DNA of 64,000 nucleotides, from positions 124,001 to 188,000 of the forward strand of contig SJRY01000050.1 of the NCBI GenBank assembly GCA_011319805.1, written 5' to 3'. How positions within the stretch are numbered: the first letter of the stretch is position 1; every line of letters starts with the position of its first letter. Both the position numbers and the translations under genes were made by a program. Source of the stretch: Macrocybe gigantea (taxonomy: Eukaryota > Basidiomycota > Agaricomycetes > Agaricales > Callistosporiaceae). The notes under the pieces were generated by a model. It was not told the DNA's origin and did no database searches. It saw nothing but the letters and a program-made list of their open reading frames with translations. Of this stretch, positions 1 through 12,900 are shown piece after piece.

Positions 1-1771
1 TCTTTCAATTCAAGACTTCTTAAGCTGTTACTCAGTTTTAGGTGTCTTTTGGCTCATGAATCGTAAAGCGACATAGATTGTGGCTTTTATCGACACGGAT
101 ACAACGAGAATAGGACTTTCGTAAGATAAAATGTTGTTCTAAATTGCACTAAAGTGCCGCCAAGGGCACGATCAACTCGGAGCCGTTCAATGTGCATCGC
201 ATTCTCAGAGCACGAGCGCTGAGAACAGGCTTTCATTACCAGCGTAATATATCCACTGACATGTGGTCAGAGTATTCGAATCCAACATCTATGACGCTTC
301 TCCTCCGGCATGCGTTTGGCTAGAACGACCAAGGAATTACTGATTAAGGACGTGAGTACCGCCTGATTGGTTTTTCGATCCAAAGATCTGTATTCTGGTG
401 GACTGTCGTAAGGAGAAGAGTATGGTTGGCGATGGATCGAGTGCGCTGCTTTAATCACGCGTTCAATAGGTGGTCTGGAGAGGTAATAGATCCGATGGAG
501 GATAACCAGTGATACAGAGCTTGTCCGAGCTAACCGCATTTCTTTCGCGAGTTAGTAGTTGTTATCATCCCGCGGAATCATCCTTCTTTCAATAGAAGTG
601 CAACAGACATGATCTTGTACCATCAAATGCCGGTCAATTATTCGCGTACCCTGCGGCCAGTACCGCGGGCAGGTAAACCTGGGGCATGCCGCCGGCGAGC
701 AAATTTTAGTGTGCATTCCAAGTCAAGTCTGAAGAAGTGCTCTTAGCGCGGTTCTGCTACTCCCAAAAGTACGCGAATGTCTCCCGCTGGGGTCACCGAT
801 CTTCTTGCAGCATGTTGTAATGAGGAACGGTGTCCTACCTTCTGCCGCGCCGTCCCAGTAGGCTTTGGCAGACGAAAGCTCTGTCGTGATTCCGGGTCAA
901 AGTGCACTAGAATCATTGCGTAGTGTTCGCGATAGAGAATGTATCCAGAAAACCGTTCAGAGAACTGGCTTAGGAATGTTTCTGTTTCTGTACATTTTGA
1001 GGCTCAAATAGAATCACTCAGAGATATTCCGATGGAGAAAATACTGACCTCAGCTAATTTCTCCTGGGTGGGGATGAACGCTAGCAACAGTCACGAATCA
1101 AAGGTGTAGACACTTAGCAATGATATTATGTAATACAATGTTCTGATAGCAACTGAGTACGTCCGAGATTCTAACCTTGACTGCGACCGCTAGGAGCCTC
1201 ATTGATGTGTGTCTAATTTCTCTGGGTACTGCACTTGGGTGCGTCCTCGTAAAAGCATATACCTTCCCAATCTAGGCTCGACAAATACCCTGTGGTATGG
1301 GCAACAAACAGCGCTGCTTTGCTTCAAATTTGGCTGAAGCCTGAATTCGTCGGCTTTCTGGTTTCATTCGCATTGCGGCACCTAGTTTCTCTATGGATGT
1401 CTTGGCAAGCCCGAAGTCAGAAAACCAAGGAGGTCCATGGGGCAGTGCCACGCCCTGGAAATGGCTTCATCGAAGATCCAAGACTGCATTTGAAAAGGGA
1501 CTGAAGTTGGCAATTGTAGTGCATCGGGAAACCGCCCTTCTCTTGCACCGCAACTTATGTCAATACTGTTTATCGCGGTCGAAGTATAAACTTTCAATCG
1601 TGGTCTCAGATCTCACCTGCAGAAGGCTAGGCCTCCTGCCTAACAGATTTCACGGCAGCGCCATTCGTCCACGGTGTTGGCGACGTCTTTATTGGTACAC
1701 TTGCATAACTATCTCTTCCCCATGCTGTCCATAAGCCTATTTAAACGATCATTGTCGCACCGTCTTTCGGC
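1..1771. other. Region without recognisable gene
   Basis: Both strands hold only short open frames, none with a recognisable domain or a convincing exon structure. No tRNA, TIR or tandem repeat was noticed. The right part presumably holds the promoter of the prenyltransferase gene that starts at 1772. Confidence 0.5.
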
Positions 1772-3237
1772 ATGAATCCCTCACTCCATCTCGACGCTGT
1801 CTACGAAAAAATGGGCAAGACCGACGAAGAAACAGGATCACTTTTGGATCAGAAATCATCGCAAGATTCCAAGCCAAAATTTCCGCTGGAACTATTTCCG
1901 CTGGAGGCACGGCCGTATATCGAATTGATGCGGTTGGAAAAGGTAAGTGTGTTTTACTTTGTAGCATATCCTGCTTCATGGACTTGCCCAATAGCCCAAT
2001 GGAACGGTTCTGATCTTTTGGCCATGCGGTATTCATCACGGTTTGACTTGATTTGTCATTATCTAATGATATATCAGCGTATGGTCTGACCATGGCAGCA
2101 TTCTCGAGAAGGTTGCCCTTCATAGAATATATGACGGAACTCATCAAAGCACTTGTCGGTGCAATTTTGCTCCGCAGTTCTGCCTGTACTGTCAACGACA
2201 TTTTTGACCGAGATATGGATGCTGGTGTTGGTTTGTTAATTTATCGTGGTCTGTTGTCTTATCATCTCATTAGTCGATGCAAAGCACGAACAAAAAATCG
2301 GCCTCTTGCGAGTGGCCGAATATCCGTGTCCAATGCAATTGCATTCCTACTCGTTCAGTATATTATCGGAATCATATTTTTCTTTTTCGCCTTGCCTCGA
2401 TCTGCGTGAGCATTACGGTGGTCTTTGTTCTGCTCAGTCCATTTATTGACTTGCCTCCTTTGAGATTTTGGATTGCCATGTTTCAATTATTTCCTCTGTT
2501 AGTATTGTCATCGTATGATACCAGAAAGGTTACTCATCCTTACTCGTCTTGCCTTTCAGATTTGCAATCTATCCGCTCCTTAAACGGGTCACATATTGGC
2601 CTCAGGCTTGGCTTGGTTTCGCTATGAATTTCGGGTTCATTACGTCTTGGATCTCGGTCGCCGGATTCACCAGTGCCCATTACTTTCCATAGCCATGACC
2701 GGTTACTGGTGGTAAAGTTTCAACTGTGTCGCATCATTCTATGGCTGACAGATGTCTCAGCTGGACGATGGTTTATGGTGCGAACAAACTTGTCTCTTCA
2801 CGGATTTCATGAACCTCTACATATAGATACCATATACGCATGCCAAGATATTCAGGACGACATCAAAATGGGCGTGCTCTCCACAGCCATTCTTTTTGGA
2901 TCGTGGATTCGTCCCCTTCTCCAAATTTGCGCATCGATATTCGTCGTGATGCTCGCGGTGGTCGGCTACCTGAATCAGCAAACCGCTGTTTATTTTACGG
3001 TTTCCGTAGGGGGTACGGCTATGTATTTGGTTTGGCAATTCAGAACAGTGGATCTGGAAAGCTCTTCGAGTTGTTGGCGTGAGTACCATGATTGCAATGA
3101 AGGCATTTCTTTGCTCAAAGTTTAACGAAGGGAATTTTGTCCGTAATGGCCACCTGGGTTTAGTCATTTACGTTGGATTAGTCCTTGATTATGCGTTTTG
3201 CTTGGGTCACTCGGAAAGCCGAGTGCTGTCTACTTGA
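1772..3237 (+). CDS. UbiA-family polyprenyltransferase, probably disrupted
   Basis: Integral-membrane prenyltransferase of the UbiA superfamily (4-hydroxybenzoate prenyltransferase/COQ2-like and fungal secondary-metabolite relatives), which moves a prenyl chain from a prenyl diphosphate to an aromatic or similar acceptor. Readable exons are 1772-1942, 1995-2028, 2078-2230, 2285-2405, 2438-2497, 2560-about 2670, 2761-2777 and 2827-about 3075, then a C-terminal block from about 3121. Both Asp-rich Mg-diphosphate motifs are visible: NDIFDRDMD in exon 3 and DIQDDIKMG in the exon from 2827. Conserved blocks NRPLASGRI, TYWPQAWLG and NGHLG are also present, with hydrophobic helices between them. Two joins do not work. 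Exon 6 runs into TAG near 2691, and only a 20-nt intron would restore the frame. The join into the last exon near 3075-3121 is also out of phase. Either the gene is decayed or the splicing or assembly is unusual. The family call is firm; the substrate is unknown. Confidence 0.75.
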
Positions 3238-3332
3238 ATAGTAACAATCATTGACTTTTTCCGTTTGTTGAGGAAGGAAAAGGATGGTCATGAAAGGGAA
3301 GAAAATGGACATGAAAGGCGGAAAAAGAAAAA

Positions 3333-3412
3333 TGGACACTGTGGGAATTGAACCCACGACCTCACGCATACACCAATGCGAAGCGTGCGCGCTACCCCTG
3401 TGCCAAGAGCCC
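3333..3412 (-). tRNA. tRNA-Ala (CGC), 8-nt intron
   Basis: Read on the minus strand, an 80-nt gene folds as a cloverleaf: acceptor GGGCTCT with AGTGTCC, A box starting TGGCACAGGGG, anticodon stem CACGC/GCGTG, and T arm GTGGG-TTCAATT-CCCAC. The anticodon loop begins TTCGCA, so the anticodon is CGC, followed by an 8-nt intron after position 37. G3 opposite T70 gives the G3:U70 pair that is the alanine identity element. Acceptor pair 5:68 is T-T. A T-run follows the 3' end, as expected for Pol III termination. Confidence 0.9.
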
Positions 3413-3760
3413 ATTGTTATTGGGACAGGAATTATATTTTTACTCCATTTTCTCCTTGTTTGATCTTTCTTGGATACATGGAGGTGCATTATCCCTTTGC
3501 TATTACGGTGACTTAGATGCTCTCTCGACAATTACAGCCCCTTGGCCGTGCTGATGACAGCCTAGGACCACCTCCAGGATGGCGTTCATTGCCGATCACG
3601 ATCGTGGTGTCTCAGACTGGGATGCCAACCTCCTAGTACTATGTTAGCCTCCGAGGGTTCTTATACATGTATCTTCAGGGGCAAACCTCCTAGTTGAACA
3701 TTCGTCCTGACGGCAACACACGTCGCTTGATCAAAGACCTTCAATCGTCCTCAAGCCATC

Positions 3761-6700
3761 ATGCCAAACCAAAAACGCAGCAATCGAGCATCACCAATGT
3801 CTAGCGGTGCCTGGGCATTCCTCTTCGCCATCTGTTTGAATATTGTTCTCTACATCTTTCGCAAGGTTTGTTCCCTGGACGACTCGAACGGTATCCTCGT
3901 CGACAGGACTTTATACCCTCACATCGATATTCCGCTTTACCAACCGCCATCCGCCATCCGCCGCTATTTTGTCGTCTCACTTGCTATTGGATTTGTCGGC
4001 GCGTTCCTCATTATCTTAGATAGGATTCTTCGCAACTATGAGGATTCTTTGACGCCTAGGAGTCATACTCGGAGATGCCGTAACCGGAGGCGTCGTCAGC
4101 AGCAGCGAAATGCCCCTCTCAACACAGAACAGTCCGCTATCTCTACCGTGACTCCGTCTGCTCCGTCTTTCGTCTTGCTATCGGAGGCTACGTGGAATGT
4201 CCAGTTCTATTCATTGTCTTTGGGATTCCTCTTCGGATTATCCACTGCTTTTGTCACGTCTTCCGCTCGGGACTCGGAGCAGCTACAGACATGGGGAAAC
4301 ACCGGAAGGGACGGACAAGGTTCTTCTCAAGATTGCCCTATGATGACTCCGCAGAGGCCTGATTTCTCCGACGCCGCCCCAGTGTCTCGAGAACTATCAT
4401 TACAGCCATTGACTCCTACCGCAACGTCGCCATCGTCTCAGGATCTTGCTTCAGCGTTGATTCTTCTGCTTTTGTTTGGCGCCGTTGATAATCAGGAGAC
4501 TATTAGTGTTGAAGAGTGTGCGTCGCCTGGCCGTACCCTCGATATGACGCTCGTGCAAGAGGTGATTCAAGAGAAGAAAAAAGACGTTGATATTGGCTCG
4601 CCGTCCCCGGAAAACAGATCATCGATCTTCCCACATCGTGATGAGGTGAGGAGAGCTACTGCATTGTAGTCTTTGCATGTTGATATAGCAATTGCGAAAA
4701 AGGACTCCGTTTTTGAACATCGTAACGTGCAGCGACCTCTGGCTTCTGGCTCATTCTCCTTCGACAAGAGCAACTGGACTGATGATATGGGATTCTTTGA
4801 CTGCACCGACACCTCTGGGGCGGAAGAGAGATCAGAGGAGCTCGTAATCACCTCAGACGTTGTTCTTGACACTATGTCCGTTGATTCCACCGAGGCCCCC
4901 GATGAACAGGACAAGCAATTGGAATTGCACATGGTCACCGCTGAGAAACATAACACAATTGCTAATGCTACACCACTGGCTCAAGGCCGCGTCGCAGAAG
5001 ACGAGGAATCGGAAGCAGCCCCCGAAGTCGTTCCCGACGATTGTGGTGCGTTTCAGCATGCGAGGGTCCTTAATTGCATCAAGACTTCCAACCTGCAAGT
5101 GCAAGCTGAAGACTGTGACACGTACATGATTACTCCCGAAGTCGCTCTCGATGGGAGCGACATAGTTCCTGATCTATCGTCTCAGAAGCTGGATTTATCC
5201 AGCGTGTCGGCGTTACATGCTGAGCTATCGTCCCCGTTTCGGCTTTCCCATCCCAAAGTCGACGAGCAGACAATCTCAATTGATGAACGGCCTCTTGGTG
5301 GCGACGAGTGCGATGCGGAAGAACCACAACCCGTTCAGTTCTTCCCCGCTTGCACAGAGACGTCGAAACTGAAGGACGAAGAAGAATCCATTGCCAAATC
5401 CGATTCCCTAGACTTTCTTTCCCTCATCCCGGCTTCCCAGAAGCACATTTTAGATGAGTCTTCTGCCATTTCCGGCGCTGACGACATACCCGATGAAGGC
5501 GAGGTCCCTCCCTTCCGCGAAGTTACGCAGGCACGCGCCCTCCAACAAACGCAGCACGTGGTCACTCTTCTGAAGGGCAAGGCACGGGATGATCGAGATG
5601 TCGCCGAGATATCCTCAGAGACGTCGCAATCTAGCCAGTTCTCTGAAGTTGCGTTCGTTAACGAACAACTGATTGACGAGCGGCCTATCTTCGACGATCG
5701 AGATGATGCGGATGATGAGACTGACTTTATACTGCCGGATGATGCGCCTAGGCCGCCACCGAAAAGCCTTTCGGAGCCTGGGCCAGCTCAAGAAGAGAAG
5801 AAAACGATTAAGATTTCGAGCTCACCGCAGCCACGCAAATTGACAAAGGTTGCAACACCATCTGCTACCCCCAAGGGCGCTGATGGGAGAGCTTCCGATA
5901 TTTCCGTGTTTCAAGAGACAGGTTCAGAACCTGAACCTCTCTCAATAATCAAGTCTGCTACAGAATTCCCCTCACGCGATGCATGCAAATTATCCAAGGC
6001 TTCTACATTACCTTCCACATGCAAATCAATCAGACGTTCACATTCTTCGAACATCCTCCAATCGATCAAGCCACCCAATTCTTCCGATCCACACAATGCC
6101 TTTACTTCACTCGGTATCAAAAAGTCAGCTGGCGCTCCTCTTTCGCCCAACACACGCAAGTCAGGCCGAACCTCCCCATCACACGACACAAGCAAGCCCC
6201 GCAACTCTTCTGACGCATTCAGACCAACGGAAGCCTGGATCTCCCTGGATACACATAAATCAGCTGGTAGCACCACATCGTCTGACCCACGCAAGTCAGC
6301 TAAAAGTCAGGCCTCCACCCCATGCAAAACATTCTCGTCGCCAGAGCCAAGCGTTCCTCCACCTCAAACTGAACAAGATGGCAACAACGAATTAGCCGAC
6401 GTCTCAATGGATGTGTGCAATGGTTCATTTGACGACGATGTGCCCCTTTCACTTCCTGAGGAATGGTCGTCCATCTGGAGTATCGGACAAGGGTTCCACA
6501 CAATGAAAGGCGGCGCCAGGGACTTATCATCGCTCGCCTCAACTGCGCACGAAATGAAGATAGTGAAGACAATCCAAACTCGTGAGATGGAAGAGGCGAT
6601 GTTCATCACCAAGAGGAAAGATTTTATTCTCACTCCAGGGCGATCATCTAGGACGAAGTATCCTTCCCGCTCAGATTGTCAAGATAACAAGTCCGATACA

Positions 6701-8132
6701 TCGAAAAAACGAAATGCCCGCAAGGAAGAGGGCTCCGGAAAAAGAAGGGACAATCTGGATTTCGGCGGCGCGACTTGTAGTCGAATAGTCAAAACGAGCA
6801 GAGGTGCATCCCTTGCTTCGAGTTCGCAAGGCTCTCAAGGAGCGGATGCTTCTCATGCTTCGGACACGGTGAGTCGTCTTTCACATATAATCTATTCGGA
6901 AGAGTGCGTATTGAAACCGATGCAGCCTGACCTTATTCGCTTTTCTCCCGAGAAAGAGTCGGAAAAGGATTGCATGGCGAGTTTCCGTTCTCTAATTCCT
7001 GTGCGAAGCTGCCCTCGCTCCAAATACGCCGACTTCATTGAAGAGACCTTCTCTGAACGGCTTCTCCACATTAATTGGATTCCCCTCCGTCCTGTTCCGT
7101 TGTCCAGTAGGCAAGTCGCATCACTCCAATCGACTCATCCATCTCCGAGACGAGTCAGCAAAAATTTAATTCAAGAATCGACGACACGTGTGGCCTCAGA
7201 TGTATCTCCTTCAAACGAATCCGTTGCCTCGGAAGTCGTGGTCAACATCACGGACGATTCCACGACGGGCGGAGAAGTTGTACTTTTTTCCTCATCCACT
7301 AATAATTCGTCGATCAAAGGCACACAGTCTGGAAGCTCAACGGTCGCAGTCACCGATCAGGTACATGCGTCATTCTACCCTCTCCTCTCCCGTTTCATTG
7401 ATCCTACTTCGTGTCACAGTCAAGTAGGTCCGTTGATTTTCCTCCTCTGGCCGTATGCGGCGGCAATATGCCCTGTGGTTGTGGTGATGCGGGCAGCGGC
7501 ATTCCACGATCAACGCGGGGCGATGATTCAATGCTTAACTCCCATAAAAATATGAGCAATGACCACTCTAACGAGGTGCACCACAGAGTCCTTGTTCTGA
7601 AGGTGATCCCGACTCACCCGTTTCAACTTCTAGCCTCCGTTCGCCGTCACCCCTCCTCGGCTTCCCGAATCAGAATCACTGAACGTTGCTCTAAGCGTCT
7701 ATGCAATGATGAGTGACGAAGAATACGTCGTCGCATCTCACATCGGCATTTCCCTCGCCTACCAATCAAATGAATGTACCGCCCTCGTTCGATATGGAAC
7801 GTCAAACGAAGTAATCTATCACGACAAGGATGCATTACATCCCGAATGGCAACGCGTGCATTTCCCTAACATAATGGCCAAAGCTGTAAGAATAGTGTGC
7901 TTTCATTTAATTATCATTGACGTTTTCGGGGTAATAGCCTGCAATTACCATAATCCCCGCTACGCCTCCGAAAATACCTAATACAAGAAGCGTCAACCGT
8001 CCCGCAGCCTACGAATCTACGCATTCATCATTATCCAATGAAGACTACCATACATCCGAGAACCCGAACGCGGAGCCTCGCTCCTATTTCAGCGAGCCCT
8101 CCCTGGACACCTCCGCCGACTCGACCTCTTGA
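3761..8132 (+). CDS. Large membrane-anchored protein of unknown function
   Basis: Five exons can be joined without a stop: 3761-4645, 4703-7360, 7420-7575, 7634-7885 and 7938-8132, about 1381 residues. The first intron (57 nt) is essential because it removes an in-frame TAG at 4667-4669 and keeps the frame. The introns are 57, 59, 58 and 52 nt. The N-terminus has a hydrophobic segment near residues 18-34, a second near 70-90 and a third near 150-170, separated by an Arg-rich stretch. The remaining roughly 1,150 residues are Ser/Thr/Asp/Glu-rich and look disordered, with many SP and TP pairs. One internal stretch (codons at about 5940-6300) repeats short Ser/Lys/Thr-rich units. No catalytic motif was recognised. 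A membrane-tethered scaffold is a guess, not an identification. Confidence 0.75.
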
Positions 8133-8698
8133 TCGACCTTTGCGTGCGATGTCTGTTTAGACTTACACTGACATTTCACGAAGAGAGTCTGTCTAATTCT
8201 TTTTAAGTTGTTCCTGCGGAAGTTTTCTCGAGGGTACGTTTTGGACATTGATACGAATTCTTCTTTCTTTTTTCTTTTTGCTCGTTTCATCTACTGCGAA
8301 TTTTCATCCTTATCTATCAGTCGATTCTTCCTTTCTATATACCCTACTCGCGTATACCGTTACCATGTCGTATTTCTTATATATTATAATTTGGGGACTC
8401 ATCCCTTTTTAAGTCCGCTTGATACTACCATGCTATCAAAGCGCTGCTCTGAATCTGTAGTCTGATTGAACTTCCAGCAAGATAACTACCGTAAATATTG
8501 GGCTAAAATTCGTAGATGATATCAAGATGAGTGAGTAGAGCATGAAAGACAAGAAACGAGTATATTACCAGGTGCTGGTCGTCAAAATGAATAGTGAAGC
8601 TAGGATAGGACAAGCAGTGGTAGCAGTGACGGGATCTCGGCAACAGGCCAGGACAACGTCAAGATGAAGAAGTGTTTGAAGGAAATCGGTGACGATAT
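8133..8698. other. Convergent intergenic region
   Basis: Lies between the 3' ends of the + strand gene ending at 8132 and the - strand BTB gene ending at 8699. It is T-rich on the + strand, consistent with 3' UTR sequence. No further gene was seen. Confidence 0.5.
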
Positions 8699-9784
8699 TC
8701 AATTTAGAGGATAACTAGGTCCGAATGGTCTGTTCTTCATCGGCGAGGTCCAGTTCATCTGACCAAGAAGGCAGGTTGAAATACGACGGCAGGTTTTCCC
8801 AGACGTGCCGACGGCCTGCGTCATGCATTTCTTTTGATGCTCCAAGCAAGAATGGCATAGCCTTTTGTCCCAAGCAGGGTCCCACTTGTCAACGGGGCGA
8901 AGCACAGAACTGTGTCTCCAGTATTTCCGAAGCAACCTCCAACGGAAGGTACTGCAAACACCCATATCGATGCATGCCTTTGATATGGAGGGGAGATCCA
9001 GGAAGCCGAAGGTATACTCTGCCTGAGCGCTCCTGAGGTTGTCGAGGCCAAGAATGCAGACTTCAGCATTCTCTACGGAGAGCCTGGCTATGGTCCCGTC
9101 TGTGCGAGGAACACCCTCTATCATTTCTTCCAACTTGTAATTGCTCACCACGTGCAGCAGGGCACATGGAAGCAGCCTGTGCAGCTCGAGATCCCATGCG
9201 AGGTTTGCTACATCGATCCAGACTCCATGATCAGGAGATATGTAGCTCCATGGGTCTGTTTCATCATATTCGTCCAGGGTGTATGGAAGTGAGGCAGAGA
9301 GGCGGGACACAGCTTCTTGGTGCAGGTGAGGGATGTCATAATTCTGCGCCAGACGAATCATTGTCTGAAGTTCAGTGGGGGTCAATGTTTTTTTATCCGA
9401 ATATCGGCTGTTGGCACCATGAGTAACAGATTCAAGGAGTCATAGAGTAGAAGAAAGAGGAAAGGATGAGTTTTTGAAAAGTTCTTTTATACCTTTTGTC
9501 GTAGCATACCTCAATCAACTCTTCTACATTGTCTGCGGAGTCGGTCAAAGTAGCAATGGGACAACCTTGATAGGTCGGCACTTCACTGAGATCAGACTCT
9601 GTTTCAAAGAATTTTGCATGGCTGTGCTGCCCTTGCAAAGGACGCCACGGTGCACTCGATACAGAACGTTCTCTGCTTGCAGAATAACGGTCCCATCATC
9701 ATACCAAAGATTTGTACTGAAGACTAGGCTGGAGTCCTGGTCTATTATCTCTACTTCCTGGTCCTCCATAGGGATGCAGGCCAT
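8699..9784 (-). pseudogene. BTB/POZ-domain protein, frameshifted
   Basis: Matches the large BTB/POZ family of mushrooms, which usually act as dimeric adaptors. The N-terminal half carries the family signature LWYDDGTVILQAENVLYRVH and then VLCKGSTAM, reading from ATG at 9784. Near 9610-9620 the frame breaks: the expected continuation FFETESDLSEVP with CPIATLTDSADNVEELIEV lies in another frame, and no GT-AG intron fits between them. A normal intron (9408-9492, 85 nt) then joins to the C-terminal part, which has the typical RLAQNYDIPHLHQEAVSRL helix and ends at 8699. The single frameshift suggests a pseudogene or a one-base sequence error. Confidence 0.75.
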
Positions 9785-9956
9785 TGAACAGGGCTCTAGA
9801 GGTTTAGTTGGTCGCAGGTGCTCCGTAGAACTGGACCTGAGTGACTTGCCACAAAAAAGTGCGAACGACCGCGATCACGTGGTGGACCAGTCGCGCGTCA
9901 CGCACACCTGATCAACGACGAGGTTCAGTTTTTCCAACCGCAACATATCGAGCAGA

Positions 9957-12900
9957 ATGGCGTCCACGTCGTCGTCATCGACGCTGGACTCGAGCAAGTT
10001 CAGTCAGGTAGGGCGCTATGGGACGATTTCTCTCATGAAGCGTCAGGAACCTGACACCGTCATCACATCGTTCGGCGTCGATACTGAAGAGCTGACGTTC
10101 GGCAGAGATCCAAGCTGCGGCGTGAGGTTGTACTATCCTGATGTGAGCCTTGTGCATTGTAAAATTGTATTTGAAGAGCGCAAGGTAAGTGTGCATCTTT
10201 GCATACCCGTTTCTCGTTTACAGCTCGTGTCTTGCCACAGGCGTTTTTAGTCGTCCTAGGCGCGCAAGGGCTCATCATTGATGGCTGTCAAGTCTATCCC
10301 AACGACTCAAACTCCCTTTCGACACCCCCCATGACGATTCCATTGATTAACAACTCGGAATTTGAGATTCGCGCGAAGCGATTTAGGTTCACATACCCTC
10401 CTAAAGAGATGCGTCCCATTCTGCTGGCCACCCCTGCCCGTAAGCAAATGTGCATTCTCTTACGCCTTTTGATAGTCCGAGCTCAAGAATACTTAGCGGC
10501 TTCCCATCGGAAGCCTCGACTCTCCATGATTCAAAGCGCACAGGTGTTCTCGCCGCGCCCTTCGAAAGATCCGCGAGAGAATCTGCGTATACTCAAAAGT
10601 CCATTGAAAAACGTATTCAAGTCTCCGATCAAGAGAGAATGTAGCAGTCCTCTCAAGACCAACATCTTTTCCGCCACCCGAGGAGCTAGTCCACATACAT
10701 ATCGCCCACCAATGCCACAGTTGCAGGAACAGGACGATGAGAAAGAGGAAGAAGATATCGTGCTCGTTGAGGGAAACCATCCACGCGTCGTCGAAGAGGA
10801 CAAAGATCTAGTCATTTTAGAAGACGTTGAAGACAAGCCGCTACGTCCCCCTTCCCCTCAGAAAGCCCCAGCATTCCCAGCTCCACCATACAATACCCAT
10901 CCGCCTTTGCTCGCTCCCGCGCCGCAATATGCTGCACCTCCACAAACTCCAGTCCGCCGTGCCCAATCTCGAAACACGCTTCATCGTGCAGTTTTGATAC
11001 GCAGCGCCCAACGTGCAATTTTGAAGGCTGAGCTAGATGAACGAGAACGAGAAATCGAAGAGGAGGAGGAGAGAGAGGTCCTTGATGTTGTTGCCAGTGA
11101 GACTGACTCCAGAGAGGGTATCGAGGATAGGACGGACGATGCTGAAGATATCGAGATGGAGGACGTCAGCGACCCTGAAGAAGAGGATACGGATGAAGAA
11201 CTTAATGATGAAGATAGGCATTCTGCGCAGAAATACTCGTGGAGAAAGAGCTTGGAACGTATCTGGCCATTCGGCTCAAACTCGCGAGAACCTGAAGACG
11301 ATGAGGTAAACAGCCCGCTTCACCGTACGAACGAGATCTAACATTATATACAGGAAGCTAAACCATCCGACGAAGAAGCTGGAGATCACTCAGATCCAAA
11401 GGATGAGGACCAATCATACGAAGAAGCAGATGATCAAGCTACCGAACTTCCGTCTCTCGCACCTCCGAAGACACCTGTCCGACGGCCCTTGGGCTCATTC
11501 ATGACACCTCAGATGCCCTCCCGTTCTCTGTTCACGACCTCGTCAGCGGCGAAATCGACTTCGGCTGAAGCGGGACGATTCTCTCTTGGTGGAGTTGAAG
11601 CTCGGCGAGTTCTTAGGTCTGACCAAGTTTGGAAAGTCAAGGACATCGTCATCCCGCCACCCGTTCCACCAGGCTCAACCATTCCTGGTGGTGCTGACGA
11701 GTCGCACACAGGACCTGGTGTCCCAGGTCCTTTGGCTACGCCGTCTCGTCGTCAAACAATAGATGAAGAAGAGCGAAGAGTGAGTTCCGAGATTATTGCA
11801 GATACGGGCAAGATTCTCAGTTGACTCTCATGCAATTTAGGCCATACAAGAACGAAGGCGAAGCGCCTTGAGGGAAGCCGGTTCCTTTTTCCCCGGTGGT
11901 GTACCCGGTATGGGTCCAAGCCCAGCCAAGAATCTTGCGCAACAGTCGCCTTCAAAGACGTCGTCATCGTCTTCATCAATTTCGTCTCTTTCGTCCTTGA
12001 CTACCTCGCCGTCCAAGCCCTCGCCAGTCAAGCCATACATAACGACAGGAAGAGATTCGGACGAAGACGAGTTGGATACAAGAAGCCTTCTGGATAGAAT
12101 GAAGGAGACTGTCGAAGGCATGAAGAGGCGCCGGAGCCTAGCCCCTGGACCTTTGGGGACTCCTAGCCCTGTGAAGGTACAGTTTAGGGTCGAACCTCCC
12201 TCCAGCCCAATCAAATACGCATCCGATGGCACTCCCAGCCAACTTGCAACACAGAAGTCGGCACCTGAGAACGAGGAAGGCATCGTCCAACCCGAAGACT
12301 TCAAGGCAGAGAAAGGAGGAAATGGCGATAACGAAGACGATAAGAACCACAACACTGCTCATGGCGCCGAGGAAGCGTTTTCGCTTCTCCGACCTGGCGT
12401 GACGGAAGAGATACGGGCTAAAGAAACAACTTTAGTCACCATTACGCCTCCTGATGAGGATGCTGGGGAGGAGCATATTGTTTCGCCACTAGTTAACCTA
12501 GAGTCCCGCAGTGAAGTGCAATCGACCAAGCGGCCCGATCAGCTGGACATTCCGAAGAAGGCCGGTCGTGCCAGGCTCCTGAGAGGACGTAAAGCTTCTC
12601 CTTCGCCGATTCGTTCACCGCAGCCTGAAAGCGATGACGAAGTGCAGGTTCGTTTAAGTCCTCTTAATTTCACGTCCAATTCTGACGGCATATGCATCAG
12701 GTTACGAGACCGCTTCGGCGAAGGACGAGACAGACAACAGGGCAAACCGAGGAGACCGTTGAAGAACGAACGTCAGATAGTGAAGACCATCATGAAGCAG
12801 AACAACCGTTACCACCCAAACCAGCCACCCGCCGTGGACGCAAACCTACCGCTGAATCAGATGTGGAAACCTCAACTGCAGCGGCTGAAGCGTCCGTTCC

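Noticed and set aside
1292..1734. Overlapping frames upstream of the prenyltransferase
   Set aside because: No domain, no exon structure, and they overlap on both strands.
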